Shown here: one piece after another, positions 35,025 through 41,974 of the stretch
How positions within the stretch are numbered: the first letter of the stretch is position 1
Layout: every line of letters starts with the position of its first letter
Source: UMGS1933 sp045593405
Lineage (GTDB): Bacteria > Bacillota > Clostridia > TANB77 > CAG-508
Reading direction: 5' to 3'
DNA length: 64,000 nt
NCBI GenBank assembly: GCA_045593405.1
Contig: JAZNWN010000015.1
Location: 124,001-188,000 of the forward strand
Made by a program: the position numbers and the translations under genes
The notes under the pieces: model-generated
What the model saw: the letters and a program-made list of their open reading frames with translations, nothing else
Told to the model about the DNA's origin: nothing
Database searches by the model: none

Positions 35025-35945
35025 TTAATTTAGAACCTCTACATATAAATACCTTACTCCCCACTGCAATGCTTGTGAGTGTGTATCCATATATATATCT
35101 ATACGATTTCCTTGTATTGCTCCACCTCTATCTTCTACTGTATATGTTACACCATTTATTACAACTTTTGTTCCAAAACTAAATGTTTTTGGCGCTGCTA
35201 TTGTGTGGTTTGCTGTTGCCATTGCTCCTGAAGCGGTAATACCTGTATTCCATCCACAGCATTTAGAACATGCACAATATGCTGTTACCTTATAAACTCC
35301 AGATTGTCCAGATGATCCAGACACTCTTGAAGAGCTTCTTGATGTTATTACTTTTGTTTGCACTTGTACAATTTTATTTACTGGTTCTTTTATCACTTCT
35401 GAAGATATTTCTTCTCTTGATATTTCTACATCGTTTTTATAAGTTACTTTGTACGTAACCTTTTTTTGTCCATTTTTTCCTGATTGTATAATTTTGTTTG
35501 TTGTAAGTTCAGAACCATTTGAAACATCTTTTGTTATTGTCTCAAAAGGTATTTCTTCGATTTCAGTAATTATTTTTTCTATTATATTAGTGTAATCTTC
35601 TACTATTTCTTCAGTGTTAATTTTAATTTCTTCTATATTTGCAATCTCAACTGGTTCTTCACCAATTTTTGATATTATAATTTCATTAGAATCAGTAATT
35701 TCTTCCTCTAATTTTGGTAAAACTGTTTCGTCTTCCTCAAGAATTATATGATTTTCTTCTAATATATCAGCTACTTTTGTTTTTGATGTCATGACTGTTA
35801 TTTCATGATTATTTGAAAATTTTATTTTAATATTATTAATTTTTACATTACTAGCTAAAACTGACGCTCCTAATACTATTGCAAATATTAGAGTAATAAG
35901 TATTATTTTTCTTACGGAAATCGATGCTTTATCATCTATTTTCAT
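35025..35945 (-). CDS. YabE/RpfB-like cell-wall protein (DUF348, G5, 3D domains)
   Basis: A 306-residue exported protein. Signal anchor at about 12-32 (KIILITLIFAIVLGASVLA), ubiquitin-like DUF348 repeat (about 34-100), G5 domain (about 118-195, ending PVNKIVQVQTKVI) and C-terminal 3D domain (about 215-306) with YKVTAYCACSKCCGWNTG, ITASGAMAT and the acidic triad region VEDRGGAIQGNRIDIYM. 3D domains are the catalytic core of lytic transglycosylases of the MltA/RpfB/YabE type, so it probably remodels peptidoglycan. A perfect promoter precedes it. Confidence 0.92.
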   Translation of the reverse strand: MKIDDKASISVRKIILITLIFAIVLGASVLASNVKINNIKIKFSNNHEITVMTSKTKVADILEENHIILEEDETVLPKLEEEITDSNEIIISKIGEEPVEIANIEEIKINTEEIVEDYTNIIEKIITEIEEIPFETITKDVSNGSELTTNKIIQSGKNGQKKVTYKVTYKNDVEISREEISSEVIKEPVNKIVQVQTKVITSRSSSRVSGSSGQSGVYKVTAYCACSKCCGWNTGITASGAMATANHTIAAPKTFSFGTKVVINGVTYTVEDRGGAIQGNRIDIYMDTHSQALQWGVRYLYVEVLN

Positions 35946-35979
35946 AAATTCTTAATCCCTCCTTAAAGCGACCTCTTTA

Positions 35980-36008
35980 ATTATACTACTTTTTTCTAAA
36001 TCTGTCAA
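35980..36008 (-). promoter_or_regulatory. Perfect sigma-A promoter of the G5/3D gene
   Basis: TTGACA (36003-36008), 17 bases, TATAAT (35980-35985), then AAGGAGG before the ATG at 35945. Confidence 0.88.
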
Positions 36009-36114
36009 ATTCTTCTACTAATATTATATGTTGCTTGTACCATTTTTATGCTAGGGCTCTACATTTTTTAGATATTTTTTATTTTTTGTCTTATATTTGT
36101 AATATGTATATTTA

Positions 36115-36144
36115 TTGATTTTTTATAATAAACTATGCTATAAT
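36115..36144 (+). promoter_or_regulatory. Promoter of lemA
   Basis: TTGATT (36115-36120), 18 bases, TATAAT (36139-36144) with TG at the extended -10 position. The transcript has a leader of about 80 bases before the ATG at 36232. Confidence 0.7.
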
Positions 36145-36231
36145 ACATTTAATTATAAATTGTTTTTTGTTTTTGGTATTTGTAATTCTAAACACCAAAC
36201 ATTAAATACAATATTTAAAAGGAGGTACTTT

Positions 36232-36786
36232 ATGGGGTTGATTATATTAGCAGTTGTAGCAGTTATAATCGTTTGGGTTATTGGTGCTTACAATGGTCTT
36301 GTAACTTTAAGACAAAGAGTAAAAAATGCATGGAGTCAAATTGATGTTCAATTACAAAGAAGATTTGATTTAATTCCTAATTTAGTAGAAACTGTAAAAG
36401 GTTATGCTAGCCATGAAGAATCAGTTTTAACAAAAGTAACTGATCTTAGAAGTTCTTGGGCAAAAGCTTCAACAGTTCATGAAAAAGCAGATCTTGCAAA
36501 TGAACTTTCTAATACTTTAAAAACCATTATGGCAGTTTCAGAAAACTATCCAGACTTAAAAGCAAATCAAAACTTTTCTGAATTACAAGAGGAGCTTCAA
36601 AATACAGAAAATAAAATTTCTTTTTCAAGACAATTTTATAATGATGTTGTAACAAAATACAATACAAAACTTGAAGTTTTCCCAGATAATTTAATCGCTT
36701 CTATATTCAAATTCAAAACAGAAGAATTATTTGCTGTAGATAATGAAGAAGCTAAGAAAAACGTAAAAGTAAGTTTTGACAAATAA
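36232..36786 (+). CDS. lemA: LemA-family membrane protein
   Basis: A 184-residue protein with one N-terminal membrane helix (LIILAVVAVIIVWVIGAYN) and a helical-bundle domain carrying the signature AWSQIDVQLQRRFDLIPNLVETVKGYASHE near residue 40, and RQFYNDVVTKYNTKLEVFPDNL near 140. LemA proteins are common and of unclear function. The start is the ATG after AAAGGAGGTACTTT; the preceding open frame is leader. Unlike most neighbours it lies on the plus strand, with a shared terminator. Confidence 0.93.
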   Translation: MGLIILAVVAVIIVWVIGAYNGLVTLRQRVKNAWSQIDVQLQRRFDLIPNLVETVKGYASHEESVLTKVTDLRSSWAKASTVHEKADLANELSNTLKTIMAVSENYPDLKANQNFSELQEELQNTENKISFSRQFYNDVVTKYNTKLEVFPDNLIASIFKFKTEELFAVDNEEAKKNVKVSFDK

Positions 36787-36788
36787 AA

Positions 36789-36812
36789 AAAACGGGTTTA
36801 ACCCGTTTTTTT
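36789..36812. terminator. Bidirectional terminator between lemA and trmL
   Basis: AAAACGGGTT-TAACCCGTTTT with A and T runs on both sides, immediately after both stop codons of the convergent genes. Confidence 0.9.
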
Positions 36813-37315
36813 TATTTGTCAAAATATGAACTTATTCCTTTTAAATCTTCAAACTGGTGTTGTCTTAGTATTTCATAAGTAATTATGGCAACTGAATTTG
36901 ATAAATTTAATGACCTTAGTTCCGGTCGCATTGGTATTCTTATTGTTTTCTCATTTAAATATTTTTCTAAAAGCCATTCTGGTAATCCTTTTGTTTCCTT
37001 ACCATATAGTATAAAAACTTCATTCATTTTTGAGTAATCAATATCTGTATATCGAGTTTTTCCTTTTGTTGTTGCAAAAAACATATTATTATCCTCTGGC
37101 TTATATTTATCTAAAAATATATCTAATGATTCATGTTCTTCAATCTCAAGTTTGTCCCAATAATCTAATCCTGCTCTTTTTATTGATTTTTCGTCTATTT
37201 TAAATCCTAAAGGATGTACTAAATGTAATTTTGCTCCTGTTATAGCACATGTTCTTGCAATATTCCCTGTGTTTTGAGGTATTTCTGGTTCTACCATTAC
37301 TATATGTATTTTCAT
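36812..37315 (-). CDS. trmL: TrmL, tRNA (cytidine/uridine-34 2'-O)-methyltransferase
   Basis: A 167-residue minimal SPOUT methyltransferase. MVEPEIPQNTGNIARTC near residue 7 is motif 1, LYGKETKGLPEWLL near 103 motif 2 and RIPMRPELRSLNLSNSVAI near 130 motif 3 with the trefoil knot. It methylates the ribose of the wobble base in tRNA-Leu. AAGGAAGG precedes the start. The CGA CCG GAA run in MRPELR is read in frame as triplets, so CGG appearing out of frame is not recoded. Confidence 0.94.
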   Translation of the reverse strand: MKIHIVMVEPEIPQNTGNIARTCAITGAKLHLVHPLGFKIDEKSIKRAGLDYWDKLEIEEHESLDIFLDKYKPEDNNMFFATTKGKTRYTDIDYSKMNEVFILYGKETKGLPEWLLEKYLNEKTIRIPMRPELRSLNLSNSVAIITYEILRQHQFEDLKGISSYFDK

Positions 37316-37377
37316 TTACCTTCCTTCTTTCTCCTAAAAATAATTTTTATATATAACGTTTTTAATATCTTTTATTT

Positions 37378-37409
37378 TAAAAAACAGCCAAGAATATTTT
37401 CCTGGCTGT
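37378..37409 (-). terminator. Terminator of the 98-residue ORFan
   Basis: Stem ACAGCCA/TGGCTGT around a 12-base loop, then TTTTTTAAAATAAAA on the minus strand, 18 bases after the gene. Confidence 0.85.
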
Positions 37410-37426
37410 CGGGACATGCTTACGCG

Positions 37427-37723
37427 CTAATAAGAAGTAAATGCATATTCAAGTATGCAAAAATTGTAATAATAGCTCGTTTTTTTATAAGTATACCCTG
37501 TCAGCTTTAATGTAAATTCAAGTTTTTCACCTACAGTCCCAAGAAATCCCCAGAACTTTTCACCCATAAATGGCTCCTCGGTATTAATTGTAATAGTAAT
37601 TCTTTTCTGAAACTCTACGTTAGCTCCCACCTTACCTCTATAGCCATAATCATTATATATTTCCTTTACAGTATTTTTTATATACTGCTCCAAGGTCCTG
37701 CTGAGCCGATGTTCGTTATACAT
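37427..37723 (-). CDS. Small unknown protein (ORFan), own promoter and terminator
   Basis: A 98-residue protein of unknown function with no signal peptide. The C-terminal half is rich in Tyr, Thr and Phe (LKLTGYTYKKTSYYYNF). A strong AAGGAGATGCTAAT site precedes the ATG. A promoter with consensus boxes (37755-37783) and a terminator make it a single-gene unit. It uses CGG (in EHRLSR) and several GC-ending codons as ordinary triplets, unlike its neighbours. It resembles the ORFan units at 3.7-4.3 kb and 18.7 kb in layout, not in sequence. Confidence 0.7.
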   Translation of the reverse strand: MYNEHRLSRTLEQYIKNTVKEIYNDYGYRGKVGANVEFQKRITITINTEEPFMGEKFWGFLGTVGEKLEFTLKLTGYTYKKTSYYYNFCILEYAFTSY

Positions 37724-37754
37724 ATTAGCATCTCCTTTAAAAAAATACTTTCTT

Positions 37755-37783
37755 ATTATATAATATTTTTATCGTGTTTTCAA
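37755..37783 (-). promoter_or_regulatory. Promoter of the 98-residue ORFan
   Basis: TTGAAA (37778-37783), 17 bases, TATAAT (37755-37760). The box lies immediately downstream of the stop codon of the upstream hydrolase gene. Confidence 0.85.
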
Positions 37784-37789
37784 TCTTTT

Positions 37790-38470
37790 TTAATCTATTG
37801 TCGTGCTTGTTCTTCCTGTTCCTATCACATCTTCTTGTAGTGAACGCCAGGTGTTGCATCCTACTATTCCATCAGCTGTTAATCCTCTACTTCTTTGATA
37901 ATTTCTTACCGCTTCTTCTGTTCTTCTACCAAATATTCCATCTAGTCCACCTGTCGAAAACCCTAATGTATTTAGGTCATCTTGTGCAATAAGCACATAG
38001 GTGCTAATACTTCCTCTTCTAATTAGTGGATATCCTGCTATTCCGCATGCAGGTCTACCAAATCTTTTATCAAAATGAACCCAAGTTGGTGTTAAGTTTG
38101 CTGGTTCTACATAACTCCAAACACCTGAGCTTCTTGCAACATTTCTTAATCTATTTCTTTCGCTATTGCTTAATACTTGCCCTGCATCAAACGAAACGCC
38201 GGCATAATGCTGGCTTTGAGTACCATGTCCCCCTTCCCATGGTCTTTTAAATGCAAATCCTACTGGTATTGGTGCACCAAATAAATACCTAGTTGTATTA
38301 AAACTTTGCATTGCTCTTTTTGTTGTCCATAATGTTGGACTACCACTTGATCCTCTAAATTCTCCTACTGTCAAACTTCTATTTGCATTATAAGGCATTG
38401 CCTCATTTTCTCCTCTATAATATGTTTCCATACGATCTGTATCATTATTAAAAACAATTATTTTTGCCAT
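37790..38470 (-). CDS. Peptidoglycan hydrolase: M15-like peptidase plus PG-binding domain
   Basis: A 226-residue protein without a signal peptide. The N-terminal part carries SQHYAGVSFDAGQ near residue 87 and WVHFD near 130, matching the zinc ligands (His-x6-Asp and a late His) of the peptidase M15 D,D-carboxypeptidase/endolysin group. The C-terminal domain (about 160-220) is a peptidoglycan-binding type 1 repeat with GGLDGIFGRRTEEAVRNYQ and ADGIVGCNTWRSL. Such plans are typical of phage or sporulation lysins. Lack of a secretion signal suggests release by lysis or another route. TGC GGA in PACGIAG is a normal glycine. Confidence 0.78.
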   Translation of the reverse strand: MAKIIVFNNDTDRMETYYRGENEAMPYNANRSLTVGEFRGSSGSPTLWTTKRAMQSFNTTRYLFGAPIPVGFAFKRPWEGGHGTQSQHYAGVSFDAGQVLSNSERNRLRNVARSSGVWSYVEPANLTPTWVHFDKRFGRPACGIAGYPLIRRGSISTYVLIAQDDLNTLGFSTGGLDGIFGRRTEEAVRNYQRSRGLTADGIVGCNTWRSLQEDVIGTGRTSTTID

Positions 38471-38488
38471 TTTCTCCTCCTAAAATAA

Positions 38489-38523
38489 AAAAATATCTCT
38501 TTATATTTTATGAGATATTTTTT
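38489..38523 (-). terminator. Terminator of the 172-residue unknown
   Basis: Stem AAATATCTC/GAGATATTT around 12 bases, with T-rich flanks, located 19 bases after the stop at 38542 and upstream of the hydrolase start. Confidence 0.75.
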
Positions 38524-38541
38524 ATTTTCGTTATTTTATAT

Positions 38542-39060
38542 TTAATTATTATATAATATTTCATACCCATCATATGAATAAAATCTATAGATTCCATTTT
38601 CAAATATAAATACTGCTCCTTCTGTAGCATTACCTATTAATTCCTTTGGAAAATCTACTTCTTCAAACACGTGATTCGATTTACTTGTTAAATCCAATAA
38701 ATATACTCTATCATTTACATCTTCTTCTACCATATATAAATGTCCTTCTTTTCGATATTCTTCTAATTTTATATTTTGCTCTTCTAATACTTTATTTGCC
38801 ATTTGCATAATGTCTTCTCTTATTATTCCTGTTTTATCTTGAAAATCTTTTATTATCTCATTTCCTTCTTTTATTATTATATTTTCCGAAATTAAACTAA
38901 CTTTATTTTCCCTTTTTATTTGTTTTAAAATTTCATGTAAATTATTTAAAAACATTTCACCGTCTTTTTCTAGATTATTTGATAATTCTTCAATGAAATT
39001 TCTTGTTTCATTATTATTTCTAAAATTATTTTGTAGTGCTCTAAAAAAATCTATTTTCAA
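38542..39060 (-). CDS. Hypothetical protein, helical N-terminus and small beta C-terminus
   Basis: A 172-residue soluble protein I do not recognise. Residues 1-105 are charged and helical (NNLEKDGEMFLNNLHEILKQ). Residues 108-172 look like a small beta barrel (YMVEEDVNDRVYLLDL, VDFPKELIGNATEGAVF), similar in style to DUF3006-type domains found in Firmicutes next to exported nucleases. An EndA-like nuclease is the next gene upstream, which fits that idea but does not prove it. TCG GAA in LISEN is ordinary. Confidence 0.65.
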   Translation of the reverse strand: MKIDFFRALQNNFRNNNETRNFIEELSNNLEKDGEMFLNNLHEILKQIKRENKVSLISENIIIKEGNEIIKDFQDKTGIIREDIMQMANKVLEEQNIKLEEYRKEGHLYMVEEDVNDRVYLLDLTSKSNHVFEEVDFPKELIGNATEGAVFIFENGIYRFYSYDGYEILYNN

Positions 39061-39144
39061 TAGACCATCTCCTTTTATTTAATTTTAAAATATGTGATTT
39101 TTAGTATAGAAATATACTTAAGATATAAATTTTTAGATATATTA

Positions 39145-39169
39145 AGGGGCGCAATCATGCGCCCCTACA
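39145..39169. repeat. Dispersed palindromic repeat, simple hairpin form
   Basis: AGGGGCGCAATCATGCGCCCCTACA, with the GCGCAATCATGCGC inner arm also seen at 48234-48303 and 60180-60202. Left TGT end lost. Confidence 0.75.
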
Positions 39170-39210
39170 ATAATATTTTACTTTAAATTTTATTATTTTG
39201 CAATAATACT

Positions 39211-39948
39211 TTAAAATAATTTGCTATTTCCATTACTATAATCAATCGTTATTCCTGGTTGAACATTATATACATATACATTAAAGTATATTCCTTCTCC
39301 ATTGTCTTCTATGGATTTTGCCTCCATCTGAACTCCACTAGCTATTAAATTTCCGTCCTCAAAAATAGGTGTAACTCGATATAACACATGGTTCTTAGTA
39401 TTCTTTACATACTCTGCCACCATATTTTCAAATGGGAGCATGCCTTCTACATTCATATATCTTGTTCCAGTTATTAAATTTTTTTCATTTGCATTTTCAC
39501 CTGTTAGTTGAAATCCAATTAAGTGGCAACGATTATATAAATATTTTCCATCCACTATATCATATTTTGCTATTTGCCATCCTGACGGTTTTACTTGTCC
39601 AATTTCCTCACGTTCTTCTGTTGGCATTGTATTTAAACCAACTTTTGCAAAAGCTGGACCAGACCTCCCTAAATAATCCAATTCACTATATTCTTCAAAA
39701 TTACCTCTAGTTAAATCTTCTTCAATAAAATTGGGCTCATTATTATTTAATACAACATAAGGTTTGTTTGTAAAGTCAGGTATAGTATTTAAATCATAAG
39801 AAGAAGTATATGATATTTTATTCTCATTTGATATATTATTTATATATTCCTCGATGTCTATGCCCAAATATCCTGCGACACCAATAAATATTGTTGCAAT
39901 TACCGTTAAAACTATTTTATTAATACTTTTATTTTTTCTTTTACCCAT
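39211..39948 (-). CDS. Membrane-anchored DNA-entry nuclease (EndA/NucA type)
   Basis: A 245-residue protein. Start at MGKRKNKS after GGAGAAAAAAT. A basic tip and one membrane helix (IVLTVIATIFIGVAGYLGI) anchor it outside. The nuclease domain holds YNRCHLIGFQLTG near residue 150, with the catalytic His and Asn of the beta-beta-alpha-metal fold, then NLITGTRYMN and MLPFENMVAEYV. This is the streptococcal EndA/DNA-entry family that degrades one strand during uptake or digests extracellular DNA. GAC GGA in FEDGNLI is a normal codon. The window also carries comF, dprA and comM. Confidence 0.88.
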   Translation of the reverse strand: MGKRKNKSINKIVLTVIATIFIGVAGYLGIDIEEYINNISNENKISYTSSYDLNTIPDFTNKPYVVLNNNEPNFIEEDLTRGNFEEYSELDYLGRSGPAFAKVGLNTMPTEEREEIGQVKPSGWQIAKYDIVDGKYLYNRCHLIGFQLTGENANEKNLITGTRYMNVEGMLPFENMVAEYVKNTKNHVLYRVTPIFEDGNLIASGVQMEAKSIEDNGEGIYFNVYVYNVQPGITIDYSNGNSKLF

Positions 39949-40039
39949 ATTTTTTCTCCATGTAGTCAAATTATAACACATACTTACTAAAATGTGTTAA
40001 TTTGCATAAAATTATTTTTATTAATAACTTATATATAAA

Positions 40040-40067
40040 AAACGACACCTATTAATGTGTCGTTTTT
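40040..40067 (-). terminator. Terminator of the sortase gene
   Basis: Stem AAAAACGACACA/TGTGTCGTTTTT-like (aacgacac...gtgtcgtt) with a T run on the minus strand, 29 bases after the sortase stop. Confidence 0.88.
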
Positions 40068-40095
40068 CATTCTAATTCAAAATTTTAATTAGGGT

Positions 40096-40824
40096 TTATT
40101 TTATAGCTGTTGCTTTTACTATCACCCTTTGTTTACTATCATCTGTACATGTAATTAAGGTTATTTCTGTTCTTCCATTTGTTAATTGAGTTGTACAAGA
40201 TGTATCATCAGGTTCTACTATATATTTATCATATACTGAATATTGTACTGTTTTTCCAGACAAATCTGTTACTTCTATTATATCTCCATTTTCAAGAGTT
40301 GGTACTTTGCTGAAGAACTTTGTATTTCTATAGTTATGTCCTACTATACAGAAATTTCCTTCTTTATTAGGATCTGCTCCCCAAAATTTACAAGGTGATA
40401 TTTTTAGTAATTCTGTTGTAGTTTCTGATAAAATTGGGTAATTTACATTTATTTTTGGTATATTAATTCTTCCTATTGTATAGTAATTTGTCCCATCACT
40501 TGATGTTGCTATTTGTACAATTGGTATTTCTACTGGTTCCTGATTTTCTTCTACCACTTCTACTGCCTGCTCTTCTTCAAATGCAGAATTTAATATAACT
40601 ACTATTGCTTCTAATTTTTCTTCTGGTTCTTCAAATGTCATGTTTGCTAAAATTTCTTGAGAAACTTGCTCACTTTTATTTCTATCATATTCTGCATAAA
40701 TATAATATGAAGATAATAAGCACACTAAAAAAACAGATAAAAAGAATTCAAATTTAAAGAACTTCTTTTTTCTTTTCATATCAGGTGTTACATATAATTT
40801 TTCATAAGCAAGAATCTGATTCAT
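40096..40824 (-). CDS. Sortase, probably class D-like
   Basis: A 242-residue membrane-anchored transpeptidase that joins surface proteins to peptidoglycan or builds pili. Cytosolic basic N-terminus, one membrane helix (FFLSVFLVCLLSSYYIYA, about 26-43), an acidic spacer, then the sortase barrel with IGRINIPKINVNYPIL near 117, catalytic His in VGHNYR near 161 and catalytic Cys in TLITCT near 224, followed by Arg in DDSKQRVIV. The start at 40824 follows AAAGGA; the longer TTG frame reaches the ispH stop. No LPXTG substrate is nearby. Confidence 0.9.
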   Translation of the reverse strand: MNQILAYEKLYVTPDMKRKKKFFKFEFFLSVFLVCLLSSYYIYAEYDRNKSEQVSQEILANMTFEEPEEKLEAIVVILNSAFEEEQAVEVVEENQEPVEIPIVQIATSSDGTNYYTIGRINIPKINVNYPILSETTTELLKISPCKFWGADPNKEGNFCIVGHNYRNTKFFSKVPTLENGDIIEVTDLSGKTVQYSVYDKYIVEPDDTSCTTQLTNGRTEITLITCTDDSKQRVIVKATAIK

Positions 40825-40858
40825 TCGTTGTTTCCTTTCTATTTTTCTATTCAATATT

Positions 40859-41707
40859 TTAACATGTTTTTTTTATAATATCAACTATTTCATTTATGCT
40901 TTTTTCAGGGGTTGATGCTCCTGCCATAATTCCAATACTTTTGGCATTTTTTATTTTTTCTAATTCTAACTCTTCTTTTGTCTCCACAAAGAAAACTTTT
41001 TTACAATTTTTCTTTGATATCTCATATAATTTATTTGAATTTGAACTATGCTTTCCTCCAACTATAATCATAACATCTACTTTTTTTGAGATTTCCTCAG
41101 TTTCTTCTTGCCTTAATTTAGTAGATGTACAGATAGTATTTTTAACTTCAATATTTTCTATATGACGTTTTAACTCTTCAACTATATTGTTAAACTTATC
41201 TAAACTGATTGTTGTTTGTGCTAAGATTACAGCTTTTTTTAATTTTGTTTTTTCGAATTTTTTTACCTCAATTTTTATATCATCTATAGTTTCAATAATT
41301 GAAGAATTCTCTCCACAAAAACTAATTGTCCCTATAGTTTCTGGATGTGTTTTTTGTCCTACTAAAAATATGTAATAATTTTCACCACTATATTTTATAG
41401 CAAGTTTATGTATTGCTAAAACTTTAGGACATGTTAAGTCTTTTAATTCTAATTGTAAATCATTTGCTTTCTCATATACACTTACTGGCACCCCATGAGC
41501 CCTAATAATAACCTTATTTTCTGCTTTTTCAATATTATCTATAAAATTTACTCCTTTTAGCATTAACTCTTCTGTCACTTGCTTGTTATGTACTAACTCA
41601 CCTAGGCAATATACCTTTTTATTTTTGTCTAGTTCTTCTATTGTATTATCAATAGCTTTTTTCACTCCAAAGCAAAAACCAGCTGTTTTACCTATAATAA
41701 TCTCCAT
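40859..41707 (-). CDS. ispH: IspH, HMBPP reductase
   Basis: A 282-residue iron-sulfur enzyme of the MEP isoprenoid pathway that makes IPP and DMAPP. The three cluster cysteines are in AGFCFGV (residue 12), LTCPKV near 93 and TICTSTKLRQEE near 189. GELVHN near 37, RAHGV near 70 and QKTHPETIGT near 113 match the family. The fused S1 domains found in some Clostridia are absent. It lies 35 bases upstream of the sortase start. Confidence 0.95.
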   Translation of the reverse strand: MEIIIGKTAGFCFGVKKAIDNTIEELDKNKKVYCLGELVHNKQVTEELMLKGVNFIDNIEKAENKVIIRAHGVPVSVYEKANDLQLELKDLTCPKVLAIHKLAIKYSGENYYIFLVGQKTHPETIGTISFCGENSSIIETIDDIKIEVKKFEKTKLKKAVILAQTTISLDKFNNIVEELKRHIENIEVKNTICTSTKLRQEETEEISKKVDVMIIVGGKHSSNSNKLYEISKKNCKKVFFVETKEELELEKIKNAKSIGIMAGASTPEKSINEIVDIIKKTC

Positions 41708-41762
41708 AAAAAATCACTCCAATATTATTATATCATAATTATAATCTTTTTTTAAGTAAATA

Positions 41763-41798
41763 AATAATAATTTATGCGAATATGTTTATTGCAAAAGG
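41763..41798. repeat. 36-base duplicated intergenic word followed by a decayed repeat
   Basis: AATAATAATTTATGCGAATA... for 36 bases, identical to 46210-46245. It is followed to about 41875 by a decayed TGTAGGGG-type element (gtaggagtggacgtcct, acgaccctta). In both places the word sits directly before a different repeat family, so it may be an end or insertion target. Confidence 0.7.
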
Positions 41799-41933
41799 TG
41801 TAGGAGTGGACGTCCTAGGCAATCCGAATATAAATATTAGGGGTTTGTGGGTGGCCCTGTGGTACGACCCTTACCTTCCTATAAATAAATCACTCACATA
41901 AATTATTTTTTTCTTTTATTTTAAAACAATATA

Positions 41934-41942
41934 TGTTATAAT
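41934..41942 (+). promoter_or_regulatory. Extended -10 promoter of the 650-residue unknown
   Basis: TGTTATAAT, repeated in part as TGTTATAAA fourteen bases later. No good -35 box. The ATG at 41975 follows AGGAGGAATAT. Confidence 0.6.
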
Positions 41943-41974
41943 ATATATGTTATAAAAGCTATTAGGAGGAATAT

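Noticed and set aside
34825..35064. 79-residue open frame on the minus strand between the G5/3D gene and comM
   Set aside because: It overlaps the 3' end of the 3D-domain gene in another frame, has no ribosome site and no protein-like composition; treated as non-coding. The CGGA word in it (near 34984) has no gene to test.
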